Assembly (NCBI GenBank): GCA_035235625.1
Contig: CP141146.1
Coordinates: forward strand, 25,910,501 to 25,974,500
DNA: 64,000 bases
Direction: 5' to 3'
Source: Saururus chinensis
Lineage: Eukaryota > Streptophyta > Magnoliopsida > Piperales > Saururaceae
A program made the translations under genes and the position numbers. Shown here piece after piece: positions 1 through 11,215 of this stretch; within the stretch, counting starts at the first letter, position 1; every line of letters begins with the position of its first letter. A model generated the notes under the pieces. It made no database searches, was not told the DNA's origin, and saw nothing but the letters and a program-made list of their open reading frames with translations.

Positions 1-98
1 AAAAATGTTAAGTTCTAAAGTCATATTTCCAAAAGAAAGCTTCATAACATCATTTCTACAATTAATAAGAGCATTAGAAGTAGCATGAAATGGGTGGC

Positions 99-569
99 CT
101 AATATGACAAAAATTTGAGTACAAGTATTCTAAAGGGTTGTGTGTATAAAACAATAAAATCAATATTAAAATAAAATTTTTCCAATTGTACTAACACATC
201 CTCTACAATTGCTCTTGGTGTTTTAACTGAGTGATATGAAAGTTGACAATGTTCATAAACTGTAATGCATGTTGGTTTCAATTCACCAAGTACTAATTGT
301 TCATAAACAGAATAAGGTAAGAGATTAACACTTGCCCCAAGATCGAGCAAAATATTTTCAATTCTATAATTCCCAATTATACAATATATAGTTAGACAAC
401 TAGGATCTTTATATTTGGATGAGGTGTTTTGTTGAAAGATTTCACTCTCTTGTTCTGTCAAAAATGCCTTCTTTTGTACATTTATCTTACGCTTAATTAT
501 ACAAAGGTTTTTCAAAAAAATGTCATAAGATGGAATTTGTTTAGTGGCATCTAAGATAGGAATGTTCAT
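99..569 (-). pseudogene. Athila-like gag-protease junction with aspartic protease motif
   Basis: This is an open stretch of 156 codons. The N-terminal part (KTI-type linker, FLTEQ, KYKDP) is the conserved end of Athila-like gag. It is followed by the retropepsin-like region LLDLGASVNLLPYSVYEQL with catalytic-type D-L-G-A at about residues 77-80. The downstream frame ends at 99 and the rest of pol is outside the window. A second, better preserved gag of the same general type is on the plus strand at 52836-54854 and stops just before this protease motif. There is no start codon of its own: it is the middle of a polyprotein. Identification as an Athila-type protease is family knowledge; activity is not expected. 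Confidence 0.75.
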
Positions 570-1741
570 CTTAGCATGTTTAAAAATTTTAAAAATGTCA
601 CCATTTTGATCAATTTAGAAGAAGATTATCATCTTTGGGGAAAATGAAGAGGAATGAAAGAAACACAATGGGAGTTGTCAAGTTCATCACATTTTTTTGA
701 ATTCAATCAACAACCTTCCTTTGAATGTCTTATTTAATGTGTTTGTTAATGAATTTTCCACTTTTCAAAGTGGTAATAGACTTAACATGCTCCTCTTGTG
801 AACTTAAAGAATTTAAATTTTTAATTACAAATGGACCTTTAAAATTTGGTTGAGGTTGAGAAGGAAACTTTCATTTTTCTTGAGCGCTCAAAGTTGTGGT
901 CAACAGATTGATAGAAACCTTTTTAAGTCATTGATGGCTTGCATAGTTTGGTTGTTGATTGTTGCTTCACTTTTCATTTGCAATGTCTTCAAGATTCTTC
1001 TTATGTGGTGGCACATAGGTTGAAGGAGGTACCTGCACATTAGACTTATTTCTCAAACTAAAGTTAGGATTATTTTTCCAACTAGGAGTATAAGTTTTAG
1101 AAAAAAGGAGAAGAGAATGACATTTTGTAAATATTCATAGCATTTGCTTGACTATGAAACACCTACTGAAAAGCAGGGATTGTAGGACGATCTTGTATTT
1201 AGTGTCTGTCTCTCTCACATATTCTATAAATATCTTGCGCTTATTAAGAAGCTTTAGACATGTTTTTCTTATTAATTTCCATAACCACAACCTTTCTTGT
1301 TAAACTTAAAAATTTTCCTTTCATATCATCCTTTTATTTAAGAAACTGCATGCCCCCTTAGTTGTCACATTAGATTTTGTCTTATTAGCTCTATCAAAGT
1401 CATTAGAATCTTCCCATGATTTTCAGTCAATACATCAAAATAGTCTCATGCTTCCTTAGGTTCTTCACTCAAAAAATCACCATTATGCATCATTTCAACA
1501 AATTGATGCATTTTAGATGTTAAGCTATTTTAAAAGAAACTAAATATATGTTATGTTTCATATCCATGACGTGGGCTCAAGAAAAAAAGTTTTTTAAATC
1601 ATTCCCAACATTTAAAAAAAGTCTCATTTTCTTTTTCTGAAAAATTTATGATATTCTTTCTAAGTGTATTAGTTCTATGGGCAGAGAAAAACTTTTTCAA
1701 AAATTCTCATTGCATTTTTTTCTATGTTCCAATGGATCTTG
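570..1741 (-). pseudogene. Gag C-terminal half of the Athila-like element, heavily decayed
   Basis: Minus-strand translation in several frames gives recognisable gag pieces: a stretch like FFRKRK..DFF near 1620, then APRHGYET near 1570, then SKMHQFVEMMHNGDF near 1490-1510, and EEPKEA..YFDVLTENHGK near 1400-1460. These correspond to the conserved helical gag segment of Athila-like elements (the PHHGFETW / VEMMCNGEF region). Stops and frameshifts break every frame. It joins the N-terminal gag piece at 7085-7415 once the chromovirus and one copy of its TCTTG duplication are removed. Confidence 0.65.
1737..1741. repeat. Target-site duplication TCTTG, left copy
   Basis: TCTTG immediately precedes the chromovirus LTR (TGATGTGCC...). 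The same 5 bp recurs at 7080-7084 directly after the other LTR (...GCACAACA). Five-bp duplications are normal for LTR retrotransposon integration. Confidence 0.9.
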
Positions 1742-2049
1742 TGATGTGCCCGATGCAGGCACGAGCGGTATCTAGGAGGATTGCGCAGGGAAAGGGGAGA
1801 ATTGTTGAAGACAGGGGAGAAGTCTGAAATCAACAAATTGCATAATCAAAACAAGAGTACAGGCTGCCCCTTATGGGAGACGACCCTCCCTAGGGAACCA
1901 GACCAGCTAAACCAACCCAGCCCGCCCGGTTCATACAATTTAATCTAAGATCAGCTGAACCAATAATTAAAAGACTACAATTCAACTAAATAGTCAAAGC
2001 AGTAAAGTAATAAAAAGAGTCTGAGCATCGTGTGCAATCATGCACAACA
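1742..2049 (-). repeat. Chromovirus 3' LTR (element reads on minus strand)
   Basis: This is 308 bp, and on the minus strand it begins TGTTGTGC and ends GGCACATCA. It matches 6772-7079 over its full length with about 16 substitutions and no indel that I can see. The purine-rich stretch just upstream on the minus strand (2050-2065) is the likely polypurine tract. Confidence 0.93.
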
Positions 2050-2080
2050 CTCCACCACGCTTCCGCTCGTCAACTTGTCC

Positions 2081-5000
2081 TCAAGGCGACCAAGCTGGAT
2101 AACGAGCCAAGAAATCATCCTCAAGCATCCATGTCGCATCCTCCAAAGGCTGACCCTGCCAGGAAACCAAAACCTCAGTAACAATGCGACCCGAACGACG
2201 AACCTGCCTCTTCTCAAGCACAGACGCAGGAGCAGGATCAGGGGGCGGAATAGGACCCATTAGTGGTGGAGGAGGAGCATCCACGGCCAAGCTGCGATCA
2301 CCCACAAACTTGCGAAGGCGGGACACATGGAACACAGGATGAACCAAGGAAGTAGGCGGTAAGGATAGACGGTAAGCGACCGGACCAATGCAAGCCTCCA
2401 CCAGGTATGGACCATGAAACCTAGGAGCGAGCTTGGAGTGCTCTGGCTAGAATAAAGAAGTCTGGCGCTGCGGTAAGACAGAGACATAGACCAAGTCACC
2501 AACTTGGAACTCCCGATCAGTTCGGCGGCCATCATAGAGCTATTTCATCCAATTCTGAGCCTCAGCAAGATTCATCTTCAACTGGCGCAATACCTCATCA
2601 CGAGTTTGGAGCATATAATCCACCTCAGCCACCGAAGATCTATGCGGCACATACGACAAAATAGTAGGGGGAGGACGGCCATACGACACCTCGAAAGGAG
2701 TGAAGCCCACATGCATGTGATAAGCAGTATTATAGGACCACTCTGCCCATGGGAGAAGCTGCAACCATCGGCGGGGCTGTGACATCATGAAGCACCTCAA
2801 GTACTGCTCCAAATAGCGGTTGACAACCTCCGTCTGCCCATCCGTCTGAGGGTGATATGCAGTGCTCATATGAAGGGATGTACCCTGTAAGGCAAAGAAC
2901 TCCTGCCAGAACTGAGAAAGGAATATATGGTCACGATCAGACACAATGGTACGAGGCATACCATGAAGCTTCACCACCTCCTGAATATACAAGTCAGCCA
3001 CTATTTTAGCAGTAAAGGGGTGACCCAACGCACAAAAATGAGCATACTTAGACAGACGGTCAACCACCACCATGATCACCGACTTACCTTGCACCAGCGG
3101 CAAGGCTTCCACAAAATCCATCGAGACATCCTCCCATACTTTGTCCGGAATGGGAAGGGGTTGGAGCAGCCCAGCGGGAGAAGTGGTGGCAGCCTTGGCG
3201 CGCTGACAAATATCACAAGCCGTCACATACTCATGCACAGCCCGACGAACCCCCAACCATAAGAAACTCTGGCTGACCCGCTTGTAAGTGCAGAAAACCC
3301 CCTCGTGACCAGCAACCGGAGAGACATGGAAATGAGATATGATGCGGCGGCGAAGATCAGCGACATTAGGAACCCACAAACGGTCCTTCCAGAACAATAG
3401 ATCATCCCGCCAGGTGTAAAACGGACGGGCAGCCAGGTCCTGCTGAAGGGCAGCTATCAACGTCTATGTCGAAGCATTAGAATAGTAGGCCTGCTTTAGC
3501 TCATCGATAAAAGGACAAGATAGCATGGAGAGTGTGAGGCACGACCCTGAGGCAGGTATACGGGAAAGAGCATCGGCCACTGTGTTCTCGGACCCCTTCT
3601 TATAAACCACTTCATAATCATAACCCAAAAGTTTATTGACCCAACGCTGCTAAGATGGGGTGGACACTCGCTGTTCGAGGAAATACTTCAATGGTTGATG
3701 GTCAGTACGAATCAGGAACCGCCTACCCAAGAGGTACGGCCGCCATTTGGCGACGGCATGGATGATAGCCAGCATCTCTATCTCATAGACGGACAGTGAC
3801 AAGGATCTGCCCGCCAATGTCTTGCTGAAATATGCTATGGGACGCTCATCCGGTAACAAAACCGCCCCTAAGCCAGTGTTCAAAGCATCCGTCTCGACCA
3901 CAAATGGGCGGCTGAAGTCAGGCAAGATCAAGACGGGGGCAGAAGCCATGGCGTGCTTCAGCCCGTCAAATGCTGCCTGCGCCACTGGAGTCCAAGCAAA
4001 AGCGCCCCGTTTGAGTAGCGCTGTCAACGGTCTAGCCAATTCCCCATAGCGACTGATGAAACGCCAATAGTACCCAGTGAGGCCTAGAAAACTACGAAGT
4101 GCTCGAACACTTGTGGGAATAGGCCAAGACAGCATGGCGGTGACCTTGGCGGGGTCGGTGGCGACACCATTTTCTGAGATAATGTGGCCCAAGTAATCCA
4201 CCTATCGACTGCCAAAGGAGCACTTCGAACGTTTAAGACATAAAAAATTATCTAGCAAAATGGAGAGAACCGACCTGAGGTGTGACAAATGCTCTGTCCA
4301 CGATCTGCTGTATACCAAAATGTCATCAAAGAAAACCAAGATATAATGGCGCAGGAAGGGGCGGAAGAGGTCGTTCATGAGGCACTGGAAGGTAGATGGA
4401 GCATTAGTCAAACTAAACGACATCACGAGGAACTCGAAGTGGCCGTTGTGAGTCCAGAAAGCTGTCTTGTGCACATCGGCAGCACTCATGCGAATCTGAT
4501 GATAGCCCAAACGCAAGTCGAGCTTACTAAACACCGTTGCGCCGGTCAACTCATCGAGTAACTCCTCAATCACTAGAATCGGGTACTTGTCTTTCACAGT
4601 CACAGCATTGAGGGTGCGGTAGTCCACACAGAAGCACCATGTACCGTCCTTCTTGAGCACAAGCAACACCGGCGACGAATAAGAACTTGTGCTGGGCCGG
4701 ATAATCCCTGCCTGAAGCATATCGGCCACCAGCCGTTCGATCTCAGCCTTCTGAATATGGGGGTAATGGTATGGGCACACATTGGTTGGGGCGGTACCCG
4801 GTGTAATCGGAATCTGATGATCATGGGAGCTGCGAGGTGGGAGGCGCTGTGGTTTAGCGAACAGGTCTTGATACTCTGTCAACAACTCACTGAGGTCAGG
4901 TGGCACTATATCTTGAGGAACCTCAATAATTGCACGCTGCTGTAAGAGGAGCCCTTGGGGGGCGTACCGGTACAAGATGCTCGACGAATGGCCGGAGAGA

Positions 5001-5331
5001 AGAGTGCCCGGCCTAGAGCCTTCCAACCGGACGCGCTGCCCCTAGAGTTCAAAATCCATCCACATCTCCCTAAAGTTCCACATGACATCGCCGAGTTCCT
5101 GGAGCCACTGCACACTCAATACAACGTCTGCCCCTTTGGTCGGCAACAGGAAGAGATCAGTGACAAATGCATGGCCCTGTATAGACAAAGTAACCTGCGC
5201 ACACACCCCATTACTCTGGAGGTGCTTGCCATCGCCGATCAATACATCAAAAGGCTTGGAGTCCGATACGAAACACCCAAGACGATTGGCGACCCTATCA
5301 TTAATAAAATTGTGAGTAGAGAACCACTATC
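2081..5331 (-). pseudogene. Chromovirus pol: protease, RT, RNase H, integrase, chromodomain
   Basis: Protease: the active site IDSGS lies at 5320-5331 in the gag frame; the reading frame shifts just after it and continues in the pol frame. RT (about 4202-4900): SKLDLRLGYHQIRM and the polymerase motif FFDD near 4322-4333 (a YxDD variant). RNase H (3650-4201) has DALNTGLGAVL and RTDHQPLKYF. Integrase (2540-3460) has an HHCC zinc finger (H-x6-H, C-x2-C) and a D,D35,E triad at residues 115, 175 and 211 of that segment. The C-terminus (2081-2160) is a chromodomain-like strand, VLVSWQGQPLEDATW, ending in TGA at 2081-2083. In-frame TAG stops lie at 5042, 4202, 3650, 3464, 2540 and 2447 (lowest coordinate of each). 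Protein function is family knowledge; this copy cannot make a full polyprotein. Confidence 0.93.
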
Positions 5332-5517
5332 GATCAAGATAGCTACCTGTTGGCGCTTGAGGAGCCCCTGGACACGCATCGTGCGGGGTGTAAAAGCCCT
5401 AGAGAACACATGCACCGAGATCTCTGGCAAGAGCTCATCACTGGTGGACAAGGCCGAACCATCACAAACTGCGTCGCCATCTTCCACTTCTTCCACTAGA
5501 AGACTGCCCTTAACGGA

Positions 5518-6741
5518 ACAGCGGTGCCCAGGTACAAATTTCTCGTCGCAGCAGAAGCATAACCCCTTTGAACGGCATTCCTCCATTTGAGCCGGAGTTA
5601 AACGCCGGACAATCGGACACGCAGGAGAAGGGAGCTGATTGGTTCGTCCAGGAATAGCACTGCTGGTCGGTGGCTGAGGAAGAGTGGCGCTCGGGGCAGA
5701 GCGGCCCAATGGTCCAAGCCGCCCCCCTCTGCGCTATCTGGCCAGTTTTTCCTCTTCGATGCGAGCATGTCTCACCACGTCCCGCATGTTGGCACACAGG
5801 AAATGTCGCATCTCTTCCGAAATTTCAGGCTTGAGGCCGCGCTTGAAGGCGCCCACCAAGGCGGCCACCGGCCAGTCAGGCAACCGGTTGGCCACCTTCA
5901 TGAATTCAGTGTAGTATGCACGGACGGTGGTAGTTTGGCAGAGGGATGACAACATCTCATTAAAATCCTGGAACTCATTAGGCCCAAACTGAATGCAAAG
6001 CTCGTCGGAGAAGGCGACCCAGGTGGGGTAGCGCACCTCTTTTTCTAAACTCTGGAACCAGACTAAAGCGTCCCCATCAAGGTGGAAGGCGGCGATGCGT
6101 AGGTGTTCAGTCTCAGAATGTGTCCCTTGGTAGGAGAAGAACTTCTCAGCCTTGTACAGCCATTCGATCGGATCGTCATCGCCATTATAGCGGGGAAACT
6201 ATAAGCGAGCCAAACGGGGCTCTGCTCCCCCACGTAGTCCACCACGATGCCCAGGGTACTCATCCCACTCCTCCTCTGCGTCTTGGAACTGATTTGGAGG
6301 GGACGGCATCACAGGGGCATTTTCTCGAACACCTGGTATGCCTCGCATGTCCCAGGCCTGGCGCCTTCCCCCAAGTGCTTGATTGCCAGCGCCAAAGCGC
6401 GCGGGGCATGGGAATACCCTCACGTCAGGGCCAGCTAGGGCTGGGGGATCGGGAAGGATCGGATCAGGGGGCTGCGAGGGCCCGCCCTTCTTCGGAGTAG
6501 CAGCGACTGGTCCAGGAAGAATTGGAGTGACGCGCGCTGCCTGAAGTTGTACCTCCACACTGGCCATATCTGACGTCACGCTGGCCATGTCTGCCGTCAG
6601 GGCTTGCACCGCCAAGATGAGTTCTGACAGCTTGGTGTCGCTTGCGGTGGAATTGGCCTTCGGACTGTCCCTCGACGTTGGTTCAGGTGCCTCCTTCTCT
6701 GAGGGCGCCTCTTGCACAGCAACTTGTTTGCCGCGAGCCAT
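5518..6741 (-). pseudogene. Chromovirus gag with zinc knuckle
   Basis: The likely start is the ATG at 6741 (MARGKQVAVQE), which lies 30 bp downstream of the 5' LTR; the frame also runs open upstream into the LTR. The central retrotransposon-gag domain spans about 5740-6190 (FPRYNGDDDPIEWLYKAEKF, then FQDFNEML and LVGAFKRGLKPEI). A CCHC-like knuckle CFCCDEKFVPGHRC is at 5518-5559, of the spacing seen in chromoviruses. Two in-frame TAG codons at 6199-6201 and 5734-5736 interrupt it. The frame is continuous with the protease DSGS, so gag and pol were one open reading frame, as is usual for this group. Confidence 0.9.
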
Positions 6742-6756
6742 GGCCAGGGATCGCGA

Positions 6757-6770
6757 GAGCTCCGATACCA
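6757..6770 (-). promoter_or_regulatory. Primer-binding site, initiator-Met tRNA type
   Basis: One base after the 5' LTR, the minus strand reads TGGTATCGGAGC. This differs at one position from the standard plant initiator-methionine tRNA PBS (TGGTATCAGAGC). It fixes the LTR border and the transcription direction. Confidence 0.88.
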
Positions 6771-6771
6771 A

Positions 6772-7079
6772 TGATGTGCCTGATGCAGGCATGATCGGTA
6801 TCTAGGAGGATTGTGCAAGGAAAGGGGAAAATTGTTAAAGAAAGGGGAGAAGTTTGAAATCACCAAATTGCATAATCAAAACAAGAGTACATGCCGCCCC
6901 TTATGGGAGACGACCCTCCCTAGGGAACCGGACCAGCTGAACCAACCCAGCCCGCCCGGTTCATACAATTTAATCTAAGATCAGCTAAACCAATAATTAA
7001 AAGACTACAATTCAACTAAATAGTCAAAGCAGTAAAGTAATAAAAAGAGTCTGAGCATCGTGTGCAATCGTGCACAACA
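6772..7079 (-). repeat. Chromovirus 5' LTR
   Basis: This is the 308-bp partner of 1742-2049. On the minus strand it starts at 7079 with TGTTGTGC. It carries the element promoter by position; I do not see a convincing TATA box to place. It is flanked by TCTTG at 7080-7084. Confidence 0.93.
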
Positions 7080-7084
7080 TCTTG

Positions 7085-7415
7085 GCTTTAAGGAACTCAA
7101 CAAATTGTTTACTTATCCTTTTAAAAGGAATGAAAACAATTTTATTTTAATAACATCATTAGAAACATTTTGGTTTGGCAAAGTTTTTCAAACTTCCTTA
7201 AATTCTTTTAAATGTAAATATAGGGTTTCCAAGTCATAGCCATGGAATTTAAATAGTAATTGAATTACTCCCGTCTTGAGATCAAAACTTCCCACATTAG
7301 TAGGAAAAATCATGCAAAAAGGAGAACTTGTCCTAGTTTGTTGCAAATAATTAGGCAAGGTTTTAACATGTTGATTATTTTGTGGTTCATTAACGTCATT
7401 ATTACATGTACTCAT
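7085..7415 (-). pseudogene. Gag N-terminal piece of the Athila-like element
   Basis: The frame starts at the ATG at 7415 (MSTCNNDVNEPQNNQ) and contains FPTNVGSFDLKTGVIQLL followed by LYLHLKEFKEV near 7188. This is the conserved N-terminal gag pattern of Athila-like elements, in which a leucine-rich stretch precedes HLKEFEEVC. It is separated from the C-terminal half (570-1741) by the 5.3-kb chromovirus. Upstream (7416-7899) is AT-rich leader with no frame. Confidence 0.7.
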
Positions 7416-7899
7416 CCTTAGTGTTCAAAGAGAGAGACAACTCAAAAATATTCAGACAAATATCAATACTTTTTTAGCATCCATTTTAGTCACGTTGCCA
7501 TGTGTGCATAAAAAGAAATGAAAATTTTTTGTTTTTGTTCAATTTGGAAAGATACTAAAATAAAGTAAAACTAAATGAAAGAATATCTATGACTTAACTA
7601 AAGCAAAACATGAAATTCAAACTTGATATCTTTAAAAAATAATTTTGTCAAAAAAATCCAAGAACTAAAAGAAATGAAGTAAAGGATGTGGAATAAAACT
7701 ACATGGAATGCTTCAAGTGGTATCTTTTAATTCTTTGACAAAGATATATCCAAAAGAACTTTTTGATTGAGTTCCTTCAATGATTCTTCGTCCCACAACT
7801 CTCACTTTCAAAAAAAGAAAGAGAAAATAAAGAAAAAATACAAAAAATAAATAAATATGGAGAATATTTGGTAACTGGCATTCTCATCACATGCTGCAA

Positions 7900-7918
7900 T
7901 CCCCGACAACGGCTGTCA
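7900..7918 (-). promoter_or_regulatory. Decayed primer-binding site (Asp-tRNA type) of the Athila-like element
   Basis: On the minus strand the sequence retains GCCGTTG-CGGGGA of the PBS TGGCGCCGTTGCCGGGGA. The intact form of that PBS is seen at 52559-52576 next to the other Athila-like LTR. Here it ends abruptly where the LTR should begin. Confidence 0.55.
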
Positions 7919-8436
7919 TTAGTTGGATATAGTGATTCAGACTAATCCAGGGATCAAGATGATAGCAAATCCACTATTGGGTTTGTCTTCATCTTTGGAA
8001 GCAGGGTCATATCGTGGGCAAGTAAGAACCAAAAGAGTGTTTCAAAGGCTACGATGGAAGCTCAATTTTATGTATGCAGTTTAGCAACTTTAAATATAGT
8101 TTGGATAAAGAAATTTCTAGCTATGCTAGGACTAGAAAACTAGACTCATGCTCTTACCCAGATTTATTGGGATAATTTGAATATAGTGTCGACACTTAAG
8201 AATGAGGAGATCAATGTCAAAGGCAGGCACATTGAAGTGCATTACTACTATATATTCGACATGCTAAAGAGACCAAAAGTAATTGTGAGTCACATTCCTA
8301 ATACTGAGATGTTGGTGGATCCGTTCACTAATGCCTTAATGACGAATATATTTATATGACACGCTCATAGTATTGGTCATCGACAATACCAGTGCAAGTC
8401 GTTGTTGGACAACATAAGACCATCCATAGTGGGGGA
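7919..8436 (+). pseudogene. Ty1/copia RNase H terminal fragment and polypurine tract
   Basis: Plus-strand translation gives VGYSDSD, then KSTIGFVFIFGSRVISWASK, ATMEAQFY, NVKGRHIEVHYYYI and VDPFTNALMTN, the ordered motifs of the copia RNase H C-terminal half. In-frame stops occur after SDSD and after GLEN. The purine tract AGTGGGGGA at 8429-8436 is followed by TGTTGGAC, the usual start of a copia 3' LTR, at 8437. Nothing of this element lies further left: it abuts the PBS of the Athila-like element at 7918/7919. The right end of the LTR could not be located. Confidence 0.8.
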
Positions 8437-11215
8437 TGTTGGACTATGGTATGGGCTTGAGCCCACATGGTCTACCCTTGTTCGCAGTTTGGGTGAGCTG
8501 GACGTGCCGATGCTACGAGAACCATCGTGACACACATTCTCATTGGACTCGTCATGCCCCCTGAACCAAAACTGGTGAGATGGTGCGACAACTTCTAATC
8601 CAATCCAAGATTAAATTGGAATGCACAGTTGAGCCATTACTTTGTTTAAAAACAATCCAAAGAATATATATAAAGAGGAAAATTTAACAACTTTTTAAGA
8701 TAATTGAAATCAAGCATTAGTATGCCAACATCATTGTGCAGTGGCATAAACATATTCCTCAAACTAGTGAAAGAAATCTACCAACTGAAAATGAAATGCT
8801 GTCAAAATAATATAAAGCCTATCCCCCCGCTAAGTGCTACTTAGTTATCATCTTACTCGCAACACAAGTCATCCTGAGCACCTATGTGACATCATCACAC
8901 AAGGGATCCTGAAGGATTTCCAAAACTAAACAAGGGTGAGTATGAACTCAATAAGTATTGAATAACTTAAATTAACACCCTTTCACATGCTTCAATATTC
9001 AAAGCAAAGTCATTACAAAAACCAAGTGTAAATAAATCTCAGAAATATAATCCAAAATTTAACACAATCATCTAGTGTAAACGAATCTCAAGAATATGTT
9101 ACAAGACAATGAAACTAGTGTAAACAAAAAAACCTATTACCTGTCGCTTGTTGCATGTTACCTATAACCTTGCATTCCAAATACAAAAAATACCATAAAT
9201 CCTTAGTCAAGCTGGTGCACAACGGACATGACCAACCTGAAGCCAACTCTAGAAATCTAAATAAATAGTATCAATTATCTTATTCCAAGGGAAGAAACCC
9301 GTCTTTTTGGATGTAAAACCCCATCTTTTTGGATGTAAAACCCAGCCCTTTCATACATAAAACTAGTTAATTCAAAGCCCCATCAGCTAATCCCACAACC
9401 ACAAAAAACCTCATCTAGTGACGATTAAATATAGTTTATAATACGTTTTCATGATGCATAAAATATAAGTATAGTTACATGTGCAACTCTAAGTGATCAT
9501 ACTATCTCATGTAAGACATAATCTAGTAGATAAGATCATACGTACTAAGACATGCATATAACATGAATTTGCTAAATTAACCTTAGATATATGTATGCAT
9601 AAAGAAGACATATTATGTGCAATTCCCTAGCATGTCACATGCAAATCCTTAATAAGGATAAACATACTAAAAGTACCAAAGTAGCACAATTAATAATACA
9701 ATATCTCATTTCTTCTTATACTAGCTTAAGTAGACGTTTTAGAATAATCATAGCATGTAACTTACATATTTTACTAAATATCAAATAAACTCCAACAAAT
9801 GTGAAAACATACAAAAACCTACACCATAGTCTTATTTACAATATAAATAAATATCATATACAAATAAGTATGAAGAATAATTTTTGTTATTTAATTAATA
9901 AGACTTTGTAGTTCTACCAGAATCATTGACCTTCAAATTTATGACTATGCCATTGACTTACTGTGCTACAAAAGACTTGAACTTTTTATAGCATTCTCAT
10001 AATATATATATTAATCCATGAGAAAAAGAAGGAACTACAAATCATATGTTTTCATCCCTAAACATGCTTCTAAACACGAAAAATAGAAAATTGTATTACT
10101 ATATAGTATGTATCCCAAAAATATATTTTGGAAAATTTTTAAAAATAAGGAATATGATCTAGACATGATAATCTATTTCTATAAAAATATTTTTTGGAAA
10201 AATCAAAGTAAAATCTAAAACATAGTCGTGAATCCAAAATAAAGGATATAGTAGTTTTAAGCAATTCACTAATCACATATTAATATTCCAAAGAGGAGAA
10301 TCAAGTCATATAGTCATTATTCATCAAAAAGGATGATTAACATGATAAAACAAAGTGCTTATGCAATAAATCACTCTTAAAATGAAAACCCCTTACTTCA
10401 AGGGTAGAGAAACACTTCCAATCCTTCTAAATATAAATATCCTTATTGCAAAAATTAAGGTTTTTCATTAGATCTAAGAATACATCACAATCTCTACCAA
10501 CTAGAAGCTTACAAGTATGATAAATAAGTAATTTCAATCGCTTCCTTGTGCCAAGGAATTCTAAGCTTGAATCACAATGTTTTAAATAAAAAACCAGGTT
10601 CTATTGTTCTACAAACTGTATGAAATAAGAGGAATTTGGAGAATTTAATAGAAAGAGGCATGAGAATGATGATTAGGCATGAAAGACCTTCAATTCCCCA
10701 TCAAAACTCAAGGGATTAAGGAAAAAAATTACAAATTAACTAACCTCTAGAGAGGCTAGAGCATAAAAATCTCAGCCAATTCCAAAAGATAAAAAAACTC
10801 TATCATTACAACCATTATGAAATATTTATAGGTGATTGGCATTAGGATTCCTAATCCCCTAGGATTTGGGCTACTAAACCACCTTTCGGCCACCCAAATT
10901 AGCTCCAAAAATATTATTCCCATAAGTCAACTTAAATGGGCCCACTAAGTAAAATGTCTAATTCTAGGTCTAATTTGGGTAATCGGGTCTAGCTCATCTA
11001 GTACAACTTCAACTGGTCATATCTCGCTCATCTAACCTCCGATTTTTGCATTCTTAGTGGCGTTTCAAAGTTATTTTGTCTAGTTTCAAATTATATTGTT
11101 CACAAACCTAAATTAAAATTATTTAGAAAGTTATTTAAATAATAAAATTAAAGGGTTAAACTCCTTATTTTAACTTGTCTTTCATTAGAGAATTAGAAAA
11201 TTCTTAGATCTTACA
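8437..11215. other. AT-rich non-coding sequence, probably LTR remains
   Basis: The first 200 bp are probably the copia 3' LTR (starts TGTTGGAC). The rest has no frame above background. A stretch at 8870-8960 and the end near 11215 (CTTACA) have the look of a gypsy LTR, but I found no partner copy to prove it. Confidence 0.3.

Larger units (their letters stand above)
1742..7079 (-). mobile_element. Chromovirus (Ty3/gypsy, Reina-like), complete structure but inactivated
   Basis: The element is 5338 bp with two 308-bp LTRs, a PBS resembling the initiator-methionine tRNA type, gag, protease, reverse transcriptase, RNase H, integrase and a C-terminal chromodomain, all on the minus strand. The 5-bp duplication TCTTG flanks it. 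Aligned by eye, the LTRs differ at about 16 of 308 positions (about 5%), mostly transitions, so the insertion is not recent. The order of domains, the chromodomain, the short LTRs and the total length fit the Reina clade of plant chromoviruses; the clade is an inference. It sits inside the gag of the Athila-like remnant. Eight in-frame TAG stops and one 2-nt frameshift make it non-functional. Confidence 0.95.
1..7918 (-). mobile_element. Athila-like Ty3/gypsy retrotransposon remnant, split by a later insertion
   Basis: Read on the minus strand, the remnant runs from a decayed PBS (7900-7918) through the gag start (7415), is interrupted by the chromovirus at 1742-7079, and resumes with the gag C-terminal half (1741 to about 570) and the protease start (569-99). 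It leaves the window at position 1. The gag and protease sequence types match Athila-like elements: a LDLGASVNLLP active-site region and a gag opening that discusses as FDLKTGVIQLL. No LTR of this element is present. On the right, the sequence changes to a plus-strand copia fragment exactly where the 5' LTR should begin. Many stops and frameshifts show that it is dead. The clade name is inferred from family resemblance; the nesting is read directly. Confidence 0.75.

Noticed and set aside
2447-6201. Programmed amber readthrough in the chromovirus
   Set aside because: Eight TAG codons are spread over gag, RT, RNase H and integrase, together with a frameshift. Readthrough uses one site, at the gag-pol border.
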